Assembly (NCBI GenBank): GCA_937901225.1
Contig: CALCGX010000112.1
Coordinates: 1-11,937 of the forward strand
From: an uncultured Bacteroidales bacterium
GTDB taxonomy: Bacteria > Bacteroidota > Bacteroidia > Bacteroidales > Paludibacteraceae
Direction: 5' to 3'
DNA: 11,937 bases
How positions within the stretch are numbered: position 1 is the stretch's first letter; each line of letters starts with the position of its first letter. Under the pieces are notes generated by a model that ran no database searches, had not been told where the DNA came from, and saw nothing but the letters and a program-made list of their open reading frames with translations. Below, one piece after another: positions 1-6,688 of the stretch. The translations under genes were made by a program, and so were the position numbers.

Positions 1-209
1 AGCGAATCGACTTTGTTGGTGGTATTCGTGGATTGGGCGAGTTGAAGAAGCGTGTAGATAGCGGCGAAATGAAGGTTGCTTTGGCTCTCTATCCAGTAAG
101 CATGAAGCAACTGATGGATATTGCTGATACTGGCAACATCATGCCTCCAAAGACTACATGGTTCGAACCCAAACTACGTTCTGGTTTGGTTATCCATAAA
201 TTGGATTAA
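1..209 (+). CDS. DUF1015 family protein, C-terminal end (5' part outside window)
   Basis: This is the last 69 codons of a gene that enters from the left edge. The reading frame starts at base 3 and ends at TAA 207-209. The translated tail ends in IMPPKTTWFEPKLRSGLVIHKLD. I recognise this as the conserved C-terminus of the DUF1015 family, where a proline/lysine motif followed by WFEPKLRSGL-H is the usual ending. The biochemical function of DUF1015 proteins is not established. In Bacteroidales the gene is, from memory, often found next to serC and serA (serine biosynthesis), but those genes would lie outside this window, so this cannot be tested here. The gene converges on the S9 peptidase gene, and a strong hairpin 24 nt after the stop probably ends its transcript. 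The family call is fairly sure; the role is unknown. Confidence 0.8.
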   Translation, partial: RIDFVGGIRGLGELKKRVDSGEMKVALALYPVSMKQLMDIADTGNIMPPKTTWFEPKLRSGLVIHKLD

Positions 210-232
210 GCAGTTTAATTCACTTAATAATA

Positions 233-266
233 AAAAATGTCGCCTTCTTACGAGGGCGACATTTTT
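233..266. terminator. Bidirectional intrinsic terminator between convergent genes
   Basis: The arms AAAAATGTCGCC (233-244) and GGCGACATTTTT (255-266) are perfectly complementary over 12 bp around a 10-nt loop. The stem has a GC-rich core flanked by an A tract on the left and a T tract on the right, so it reads as a Rho-independent terminator from either strand. It lies 24 nt after the DUF1015 stop on the plus strand and 21 nt after the S9 peptidase stop on the minus strand. Confidence 0.85.
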
Positions 267-287
267 GTTTCTATACATATTATGTTT

Positions 288-2375
288 TTACTTCAACCAG
301 CGTTCGAGCCAGTTGAAGAAAGTGCGTTGCCATAGAATACCATTTTGTGGCTTCAATACCCAGTGGTTTTCATCAGGGAAAATCAGCAATTCTGCTGGAA
401 CGCCACGCATAATGGCAGCATCGAAAGCAGCCATTGCTTGGTTTGCCAAGATGCGGTAATCCTTTTCGCCATGAATGCAGAGGATTGGAGTGTCCCATTT
501 ATCTACAAATAGGTGAGGTGAGTTGGCAAAGGTGCGTTGTGCAATCTTGTTGTCTTTCTCCCAATAGGCGCCACCCATGTCCCAATTAGCAAACCATTTC
601 TCCTCGGTCTCGAGGTATTGCATCTCCATATTGAAGATACCATCGTGGGCAATAAACGCTTTGAAGCGCTTGTTGTGATGACCAGCCAACCAATATACGC
701 TGAATCCTCCAAACGATGCACCTACGCAGCCTAGATGGTCTTTGTCCAGGTATGGTTCGCTGGCTACAAATTCATCAATAGCCGATAGGTAGTCCTTCAT
801 ACATTGACCTCCATAGTCACCGCTGATTTGTTCGTTCCACTCATTGCCAAAGCCAGGAAGACCACGACGGTTTGGGGCTACGATAATATAATCGTTGGCA
901 GACATCATCATAAAGTTCCAGCGGAAACTCCAGAATTGGCTCACTGGAGATTGAGGGCCACCTTCACAATAGAGCAAAGTAGGGTACTTTTTGTTAGGGT
1001 CGAAGTGAGGAGGATAGATGATCCATGTCAGCATGTCCTTTCCATCAGTAGTTTTTTGCCAACGAGGTACCACTTCTCCCATGGTGATTTGCGCATAGAT
1101 ATTCTCATTCTCGTGACTAATCTGCACGGGTGCTTCACCTTGCTTAAAGCGGAAGATTTCGTTAGCCTCACGCATTGAATGACGCAGGCAATAGTAGGTG
1201 CTGTCGATATTACCGCCAGGCACATAGTCGTATTGCCCCGTGGTGAGTGTTTTGAGGTTAGGAGTTGAGGAGTTTAGGTGTTCAGAAGTTGAGAATTGTA
1301 CCTCGTAGAGCATTGAACATCCATGCCATACGGCGCTGAAGACTAGTGAGTTATTATCCTTCCAATAGTAGGCATCTACATTGGTTTCCATACCTTGTGT
1401 AAGGAATCGTTGCTCGCCCGTAGCGAGGTGGCAAATCATCAGTCTATTCTCATCGCTCTCGTAGCCGTCACGCTCCATGGATTGCCATGCAATGTACTCA
1501 CCGTTGGGCGAATAGCTAGGGTTGGTATCGTAGCCCATATTACCCTCGGTAAGGTTGGTGTGCGTGCCAGTTTCCAAGTTATAAAGATAGATATCGGAAT
1601 TGGTTGAAACGGCATAATCCAATCCACTTTTCTTGCGGCAGGTGTAGGCTATGGTGTTGCCATCTGGACTCCACGCCAATTGCTCAACACCGCCAAAAGG
1701 CTTCATAGGAGATTCATATGGAGTACCTTCTAAAAGATCCACGCAATTGCTTACTACCAATTTTCCCTTTTCTCTTTTCAGGTCGCAGAGGAAAGGGTGA
1801 GGTACAGTCTCTGTCCACTCGTCCCAATGCTTGTACATCAGGTCATCTACTACGCGACCCGAAGCCAATGGCAGGTCAGGATGTTTGTCCGTTGTACTAG
1901 CCACGGTCTTTACTTGTGCAATGAGAATGATCTTGTCGCCCTGAGGAGAGAGTAGGAAACCTTCAATGTCCTTGTCAAAACCCTTTAGGCATGCATCTTT
2001 CGCCTTGCCGCCTTTTACGTATAGTTTTCCTGCCTTGAGATATGCCAGATCATTGCCCCACCATGCAGGCTCGTAGCCTACCCATTCACTTTGTGTTTGC
2101 AATCGACCTGCTTCATCTTCTTTTGCTACACGAATCCATGAGGTCGAACGATTCTCCTCTACGCTGTAGTAACTGACGGTATAGGCGATCTGCTCGGTTT
2201 GCTCATTGGGCAGTACCGAGTTGATACGTCCCATCGCCCAAAGTGCTTCAGGGGTAAGGCGGCCGCCTTCGATAGTAATTTCGGGTTTAGTGATAGGTGC
2301 TTTGGTGGCATCCGCTTTGTTTTGACACGAGGTTGCCAGTAGGGCAAGAGTAGCCATGAATATCAATTTACGCAT
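288..2375 (-). CDS. dpp5: S9 family dipeptidyl/prolyl-oligopeptidase, lipoprotein (DPP5-like)
   Basis: This 695-residue serine exopeptidase probably removes dipeptides from peptides in the cell envelope, helping an asaccharolytic or protein-using bacterium. Residues 1-17 are a lipoprotein signal (MRKLIFMATLALLATSC, Cys17 being the lipidated residue). Residues of about 35-430 look like the S9 beta-propeller, with WSPDG and YSPNGEYIAW strands. Residues of about 450-695 are the alpha/beta-hydrolase domain. The catalytic triad reads as Ser554 (GASFGGFS), Asp639 (GEKDYR) and His671 (DENHW). The spacing of 85 and 32 residues matches what I recall for Porphyromonas gingivalis DPP5. The gene stands alone with its own promoter and ends at the shared terminator. 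An octamer repeat at 1250-1296 encodes a Ser/Thr/Asn-rich loop at about residues 360-376. The S9 family is certain; the DPP5 subfamily is likely. Confidence 0.93.
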   Translation of the reverse strand: MRKLIFMATLALLATSCQNKADATKAPITKPEITIEGGRLTPEALWAMGRINSVLPNEQTEQIAYTVSYYSVEENRSTSWIRVAKEDEAGRLQTQSEWVGYEPAWWGNDLAYLKAGKLYVKGGKAKDACLKGFDKDIEGFLLSPQGDKIILIAQVKTVASTTDKHPDLPLASGRVVDDLMYKHWDEWTETVPHPFLCDLKREKGKLVVSNCVDLLEGTPYESPMKPFGGVEQLAWSPDGNTIAYTCRKKSGLDYAVSTNSDIYLYNLETGTHTNLTEGNMGYDTNPSYSPNGEYIAWQSMERDGYESDENRLMICHLATGEQRFLTQGMETNVDAYYWKDNNSLVFSAVWHGCSMLYEVQFSTSEHLNSSTPNLKTLTTGQYDYVPGGNIDSTYYCLRHSMREANEIFRFKQGEAPVQISHENENIYAQITMGEVVPRWQKTTDGKDMLTWIIYPPHFDPNKKYPTLLYCEGGPQSPVSQFWSFRWNFMMMSANDYIIVAPNRRGLPGFGNEWNEQISGDYGGQCMKDYLSAIDEFVASEPYLDKDHLGCVGASFGGFSVYWLAGHHNKRFKAFIAHDGIFNMEMQYLETEEKWFANWDMGGAYWEKDNKIAQRTFANSPHLFVDKWDTPILCIHGEKDYRILANQAMAAFDAAIMRGVPAELLIFPDENHWVLKPQNGILWQRTFFNWLERWLK
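1250..1296. repeat. Imperfect 8-nt tandem repeat inside the S9 peptidase gene
   Basis: About six units of roughly 8 nt follow the pattern TTnAGnnG on the plus strand: ttttgagg, ttaggag, ttgaggag, tttaggtg, ttcagaag, ttgagaat. On the coding strand they encode the Ser/Thr/Asn/Leu-rich stretch STSEHLNSSTPNLKTL in the propeller domain. The frame is kept across the array. It is one of the more degenerate members of the repeat set in this window. Confidence 0.6.
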
Positions 2376-2402
2376 AGTTGTTGTAATTCTTCAAATATCG
2401 CG

Positions 2403-2434
2403 CAAAGTTACACAAAATTTTTGAATTACACAAC
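2403..2434 (-). promoter_or_regulatory. Bacteroidetes-type promoter for the S9 peptidase gene
   Basis: Read on the minus strand, GTTG (2434-2431) is followed by 20 nt and then TAACTTTG (2410-2403). This fits the Bacteroidetes -33/-7 layout of TTTG then TAnnTTTG. The -7 box ends 27 nt before the ATG, which leaves a short leader of about 20 nt. The N20 spacing is identical to that of the promoter at 11378-11409. Confidence 0.65.
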
Positions 2435-2478
2435 ATTACTACAAAAAATAGATTATTTTTTGCTGTTTTCTACCGATT

Positions 2479-2493
2479 ATGCCTAAGAGGCAT
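2479..2493. repeat. Short inverted repeat downstream of uvrA
   Basis: ATGCCT (2479-2484) and AGGCAT (2488-2493) pair perfectly around a 3-nt loop, about 70 nt after the uvrA stop. No T tract follows on either strand, so it is at best a weak terminator for the recQ-uvrA operon. It could equally be a transcript-stabilising hairpin or chance. Confidence 0.35.
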
Positions 2494-2508
2494 CTAAATC
2501 CATAATAA

Positions 2509-2555
2509 ATAGTGCGGTAATTGTCTGGTTATTGTGCGGTTATTGTGCGGTGCGG
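2509..2555. repeat. 11-nt tandem repeat just after uvrA
   Basis: Two perfect copies of ttattgtgcgg (2529-2539 and 2540-2550) follow a diverged copy, taattgtctgg (2518-2528). Partial units flank them: atagtgcgg at 2509-2517 and tgcgg at 2551-2555. The array begins 10 nt after the uvrA stop codon, between the operon end and the peptidase promoter. No coding role is visible. Confidence 0.75.
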
Positions 2556-2564
2556 ATGGGGAAA

Positions 2565-5357
2565 TTAGATGAAACTATCCTTCAACTCGTTTAACGCCTT
2601 GCCGGTGTAGCTATCGGCACACTGCATAATGTCCTCAGGTGTACCTTCGGCTACGATATAACCGCCTAAATCGCCACCTTCTTTTCCGAGGTCGATGATG
2701 TGATCTGCCGATAAGATTACTGATGGGTTATGCTCAATGATCAATACGGTATGTCCCCTGCTAATCAATGCGTTAAGAGCTTTCAGCAGAATGGTTACAT
2801 CATGGTGGTGCAAGCCCGTGGTGGGTTCGTCAAAGATGAAGAGTGTAGGGGTGGCATTCTCCTGAGCTAAGAACGATGCCAACTTCACACGTTGGCTCTC
2901 GCCACCCGATAGTGTGCTGCCTGCTTGACCAAGTTTCACATAGCCGATACCTACATCTTGCAATGGGCGCAAGCGATTGACAATCTTCTTACAAGCCGAA
3001 TCTTCGGAGAAGAACTCAATGGCTTGATTGACAGTCATTTCTAGGATGTCGTAAATATTTTTTTCTCGGTATAGGACATCCAATACATCTTGCTTGAATC
3101 GTTTGCCATGGCAGTGCTCGCACTCCAACGTGATATCTGCCATAAACTGCATCTCAATGGTCACTTTGCCCTCGCCTTGACACGCTTCGCAGCGTCCGCC
3201 CATGGTGTTGAACGAGAAATGCGCAGGGGTGAAACCCATCTGTTTGCTAAGTTGTTGGTCGGCATACAATTTGCGTATCTCATCGTATGCCTTGAGGTAG
3301 GTTACTGGGTTAGAACGGGAGGACTTGGTCAGTGGGTTTTGGTCCACAAACTCCACATTCTGAATCAGATGCAAACTGCCACGTAGACTGCCGAAGTCGC
3401 CTGTTCGCTCAGCGATGCCACCATAGTGCTTTTTCAAAGCAGGGTATAGAACCTTCGTAATAAGCGATGATTTGCCACTACCACTGACACCCGTTACCAC
3501 TGTCATTACATTCAGCGGGAAGCGGACATTGATATTCTTGAGGTTGTTTTCGGTAGCACCGATGACCTCAATGTAGTTGTTCCAAGTTCGACGGAAAGGT
3601 GGGATGGAGTAGGTGAATTTCTCTATCTTGGGTGCGCCTGCGTACACCACTTCGCCACCATGACGACCCGCTTTAGGTCCAATCTCAATGGTATAATCCG
3701 CTGCTTTTTGTATCTCATCATCATGCTCTACAACCACGATCGTATTGCCGAGATCGCGCAACTGTTTCAATACATGAATCAGGCGTTGCGTATCGCGCGG
3801 ATGCAGACCGATGCTGGGTTCGTCTAGTACGTATAATGATCCTACAAGACTGCTGCCTAGTGACTTAGCCAGGTTGATACGCTGACCTTCGCCACCAGAC
3901 AATGTGCTCGACATGCGGCTGAGTGTCAGGTATCCCAAGCCCACATCTTGCATAAACTGAAGTCTCGAACGAATCTCCAGAACCAAAGGATTAAAAGCCT
4001 CAGGAAGTTGCCAACTGTCAACTATCAACTGTAAACTGTCAATCGGTATTTGACAAAGCTCCGTGATGGATTTGCCCTCTACCAACACATATTCCGCCTC
4101 CTTGCGTAGGCGTTTGCCAAGGCAGTCGGGACAAATGGCTTTACCGCGATAGCGACTGAGCATCACGCGGTATTGAATCTTGGCATATTGTTTGCTTTCC
4201 AACTCGTGGAAAAAGTCATTGAGTCCGTGAAAATATTCGTTTCCGAGCCATAGCAACTGCTTTTGTTCGTTTGTAAGTGCATAAAAAGGCGTATGGATTG
4301 GAAAATTGAATTTATCTGCGGCGTAGATCAGCGCATCATTCCATTGGCTCATTTTCTCGCCTCGCCAGCAGGCGATAGCGCCCTCGTAAATCGTTTTGGT
4401 TTTGTCGGGTACCACCAAATCGGGATCAATGCCAATCACATTACCATAACCGCCACAAGTAGGGCAAGCACCCAGTGGGTTGTTGAAGTCAAATAAATGC
4501 TCGGTGGGTTCTACAAAGGTAATACCGTCAGCTTCGTAACGCTGTGAGAATGTTACATGATAATAATTATCTGATTCCCGATTCCCTATTCCCGATTCCT
4601 GTTGCACATTTGCGGGCAATTCTATGGCCAATTTGCATTCGCCTTTTCCTTCGAAGAACGCTGTTTGTACCGAGTCCGCAAAGCGGTTGAGCGTACTTTC
4701 TTCACCATCCGCAATGATTCGATCAACAAGCAGATAGGTGGTGTAGGTAGGATTATGCTGCTCTTCGTTCTGCGCAGAAAATTGGGAGATACGCAGCACT
4801 TCGCCCTTGCCATCCTCATGGATGCGATATAGACGCGAAAAACCTTGTTGCTGCCAAATCTCCAATTGCTGAGCCACATTTTTAGCAACAATAGGCGCTA
4901 GTAGCATCACTTTCGTGCCCACCTGTTGTTGACGCAGACACTCTACCACATCATGGATGCTATGTCGTTTCACCTCTTGTCCGCTGACTGGCGAGATAGT
5001 CTTGCCAGCGCGTGCGTACAGCAGTTTGAGGTATTCGTAAATCTCCGTCACCGTTCCCACGGTACTGCGTGGGTTACGATTAGTGACTTTTTGTTCGATA
5101 GCAATAGCAGGCGGAATACCGTCAATAAAATCCACATCGGGCTTTTGCATACGCCCAAGAAACTGGCGCGCATACGAACTAAGGCTTTCCACATAACGCC
5201 TTTGACCTTCGGCAAACAATGTGTCGAAGGCCAAAGATGACTTGCCGCTACCACTGACCCCCGAGATGACTACCAACTTGTTGCGCGGTATATCTACGGT
5301 GATGTCCTTTAGGTTATGCGTGCGTGCCCTGTGAATATGAATTACATCCTCATTCAA
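2565..5357 (-). CDS. uvrA: UvrA, excinuclease ABC subunit A
   Basis: UvrA is the damage-recognition ATPase of nucleotide excision repair. It dimerises, loads UvrB on damaged DNA and leaves before UvrC cuts. At 930 residues it is full length. It carries two ABC modules: Walker A GVSGSGKS at 33-40 and 623-630, signature LSGGE at 486-490 and 816-820, and Walker B/DEP at 511-514 and 842-845. The second zinc module is intact (C723, C726, C746, C749). In the first insert I see CPTC (298-301) and CPDC (409-412) but not the CxxC that Escherichia coli UvrA has before its FNNP motif. The start is TTG at 5357, overlapping the upstream stop as TTGA. No in-frame ATG gives a normal N-terminus, and AGGTGA a few bases upstream is a plausible ribosome site. 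Two heptamer repeat arrays lie inside it. It is the last gene of the operon. Confidence 0.97.
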   Translation of the reverse strand: MNEDVIHIHRARTHNLKDITVDIPRNKLVVISGVSGSGKSSLAFDTLFAEGQRRYVESLSSYARQFLGRMQKPDVDFIDGIPPAIAIEQKVTNRNPRSTVGTVTEIYEYLKLLYARAGKTISPVSGQEVKRHSIHDVVECLRQQQVGTKVMLLAPIVAKNVAQQLEIWQQQGFSRLYRIHEDGKGEVLRISQFSAQNEEQHNPTYTTYLLVDRIIADGEESTLNRFADSVQTAFFEGKGECKLAIELPANVQQESGIGNRESDNYYHVTFSQRYEADGITFVEPTEHLFDFNNPLGACPTCGGYGNVIGIDPDLVVPDKTKTIYEGAIACWRGEKMSQWNDALIYAADKFNFPIHTPFYALTNEQKQLLWLGNEYFHGLNDFFHELESKQYAKIQYRVMLSRYRGKAICPDCLGKRLRKEAEYVLVEGKSITELCQIPIDSLQLIVDSWQLPEAFNPLVLEIRSRLQFMQDVGLGYLTLSRMSSTLSGGEGQRINLAKSLGSSLVGSLYVLDEPSIGLHPRDTQRLIHVLKQLRDLGNTIVVVEHDDEIQKAADYTIEIGPKAGRHGGEVVYAGAPKIEKFTYSIPPFRRTWNNYIEVIGATENNLKNINVRFPLNVMTVVTGVSGSGKSSLITKVLYPALKKHYGGIAERTGDFGSLRGSLHLIQNVEFVDQNPLTKSSRSNPVTYLKAYDEIRKLYADQQLSKQMGFTPAHFSFNTMGGRCEACQGEGKVTIEMQFMADITLECEHCHGKRFKQDVLDVLYREKNIYDILEMTVNQAIEFFSEDSACKKIVNRLRPLQDVGIGYVKLGQAGSTLSGGESQRVKLASFLAQENATPTLFIFDEPTTGLHHHDVTILLKALNALISRGHTVLIIEHNPSVILSADHIIDLGKEGGDLGGYIVAEGTPEDIMQCADSYTGKALNELKDSFI
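4012..4042. repeat. 7-nt tandem repeat inside uvrA (caactgt family)
   Basis: Four consecutive heptamers, caactgt (4012), caactat (4019), caactgt (4026) and aaactgt (4033), are followed by a partial caa. On the coding strand they encode roughly residues 440-449 of UvrA (SLQLIVDSWQ), in the stretch between the CPDC motif and the first LSGGE signature. The frame is maintained across the array. Confidence 0.8.
4573..4600. repeat. 7-nt tandem repeat inside uvrA (gattccc family)
   Basis: Four consecutive heptamers, gattccc (4573), gattccc (4580), tattccc (4587) and gattcct (4594), encode QESGIGNRESDN at about residues 253-263 on the coding strand. The position is a variable loop just before the first zinc-binding CxxC, where an insertion is likely to be tolerated. 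Confidence 0.85.
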
Positions 5358-6406
5358 TTGTCACCTGTCAAATACATAGTCGCCAGACTATCAACCAGTT
5401 GTCTTAATTCTGGATTGTACAAATTACGATACTCTTCGCTCAATTCAGGAATGCGAATATATACGCCTGGATGCACTTTAGAAGGATGTTTGATAAGATC
5501 GCGGTTGGCTTCGTAAATAAACACCCATAAGTCTTTTTGTGCATAGTATTTGTATGCAATCCATGCCAAACGGCTATCTTGTCCCACACGCTCAATGCCA
5601 ATAAAGTTGACGTATTCGCGTGGCTGATCTGCCAATGAAACGACTATAGGCTCTTCTACCACTTCCTCCACTACCACTTCTTCGGTCACTTGTTGGCAAT
5701 CTTGTACGCATTGCCACCATTGCATGATTGTCTCGCGGAAATACCATCCTGTTCCTACAATTCCCAATAATAAGGCTGCGAATATCACCCAACATACCCA
5801 TTTGTGGCACTTGCAAGTAGGTTTTGGTGCAGGTGCTGGTTTCACGATAGGCTTTTCTGCTACCACTTCTGCTGTAGGCTTCTCAGCTGGTTCTTCCACT
5901 GGCTCCACTGATGCCGATTCTTCAATCGTCTCTGTTGTCTCTTCCTTCGAAACTTCTGGAACCTCTACCACTTCTTCAACTTCCAAACTTGGTTTGGTCA
6001 CTGCCTGTCCCAATTCTGCTAATATATCTACAATTTCATCGGCTTGTTCACCCAATTTCTTGAGTGGATCGTTATTCAATTCAGATAGGACTGCTCCTGT
6101 GCGTGGTTGTTCAAGGCGTTTCTCTACACTCTCTTTCAGCATCGATTCTGCGCTGAAAGTCAGTTTGTTATATCCTTCAATTGTGAACGTTTCTCCAGTG
6201 GCGATATTTACACTTTTACGTGGAGCAACTGCCTTGAGTGAGAAACTGCCTAATCCTTTGATTTTTACTTGTTTATCTACTTTCAATCCCTCGATCACAC
6301 CATCCAATAGGGCATTGAGAAACTGTCCCGCCTCTTGTTCGGAAATATTGGCATATTCTGCCACTGCCTTACGCAGTTCGAGCCATGTAAGTTTTTCGTT
6401 TGCCAT
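5354..6406 (-). CDS. HU-domain protein with transmembrane helix and LysM domain
   Basis: This 350-residue protein has four visible parts. Residues 1-95 resemble an HU/IHF DNA-binding fold (KIKGLGSFSLK and a GETFTIEGYNKLTFSAES beta arm). Residues of about 140-197 are a Glu/Val/Pro-rich linker ending APAPKP. Residues of about 203-222 form one hydrophobic helix, with Cys198, 200, 205, 233 and 237 clustered around it. Residues of about 265-320 resemble a LysM peptidoglycan-binding domain (DSRLAWIAYKYY, DLWVFIYEANRD, GVYIRIPEL). The simplest topology puts HU in the cytoplasm and LysM in the periplasm. It follows the small HU gene after 3 nt, and its TGA overlaps the uvrA TTG. A role in tying the nucleoid to the cell wall is my inference; HU proteins fused to SPOR domains in Bacteroidetes are a precedent. 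No repeat array interrupts it. Confidence 0.85.
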   Translation of the reverse strand: MANEKLTWLELRKAVAEYANISEQEAGQFLNALLDGVIEGLKVDKQVKIKGLGSFSLKAVAPRKSVNIATGETFTIEGYNKLTFSAESMLKESVEKRLEQPRTGAVLSELNNDPLKKLGEQADEIVDILAELGQAVTKPSLEVEEVVEVPEVSKEETTETIEESASVEPVEEPAEKPTAEVVAEKPIVKPAPAPKPTCKCHKWVCWVIFAALLLGIVGTGWYFRETIMQWWQCVQDCQQVTEEVVVEEVVEEPIVVSLADQPREYVNFIGIERVGQDSRLAWIAYKYYAQKDLWVFIYEANRDLIKHPSKVHPGVYIRIPELSEEYRNLYNPELRQLVDSLATMYLTGDN

Positions 6407-6409
6407 ATC

Positions 6410-6688
6410 TTATGCGTTTTTCAGTTGTTCTTTGATTGTGTTACTTGCTTTGAACGCCAATTGCATCTTTTCTGGTATGTTTGTACGCTCCTTTGTTTTG
6501 GGGTGTACTACGGTACGCGCAGCTTTGCGTTGCATCTCCAATGTGCCGAAATTTTGCAATTGCACACTCTTTCCTGCAAGTAGCTCTTTTTGCAACACAG
6601 CCACGGTGGCATCCAACAGTTCCTCTGTACGTGTCTTGGTCATAGAGGTGGCTGTGGCAATGTGTTGAATAAGGTCTTTTGTTTTCAT
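6410..6688 (-). CDS. HU family DNA-binding protein
   Basis: At 92 residues this is the usual length of an HU/IHF subunit. The N-terminal helices (KTKDLIQHIATATSMTKTRTEELLDATVAVLQKEL) are followed by the conserved turn GKSVQLQNFGTLEMQRKAART and the beta-arm region ending in IPEKMQLAFKASNTIKE. It binds and bends DNA with little sequence preference and helps to organise the nucleoid. Its ATG overlaps the rimO stop as ATGA (6685-6688), and the HU-LysM gene starts 3 nt after its TAA, so it is probably translationally coupled on both sides. It may form heterodimers with the HU domain of its neighbour, but that is inference. HU or IHF type cannot be separated from sequence alone. Confidence 0.95.
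   Translation of the reverse strand: MKTKDLIQHIATATSMTKTRTEELLDATVAVLQKELLAGKSVQLQNFGTLEMQRKAARTVVHPKTKERTNIPEKMQLAFKASNTIKEQLKNA

Noticed and set aside
2479..2493. Hairpin considered as the terminator of the recQ-uvrA operon
   Set aside because: The stem is only 6 bp and no T tract follows on either strand, so I list it as an inverted repeat only.
5641..5690. Repeated Glu/Val codons in the HU-LysM protein considered as another short tandem DNA array
   Set aside because: The repetition follows codons and encodes an ordinary acidic linker, unlike the 7/8/11-nt arrays whose period ignores the reading frame.
5724..6668. A 314-codon open frame on the plus strand, rich in Ser/Thr/Val
   Set aside because: It is antisense to the HU-LysM and HU genes; its composition simply mirrors the Glu/Lys/Val-rich codons of the real proteins and it resembles no family.
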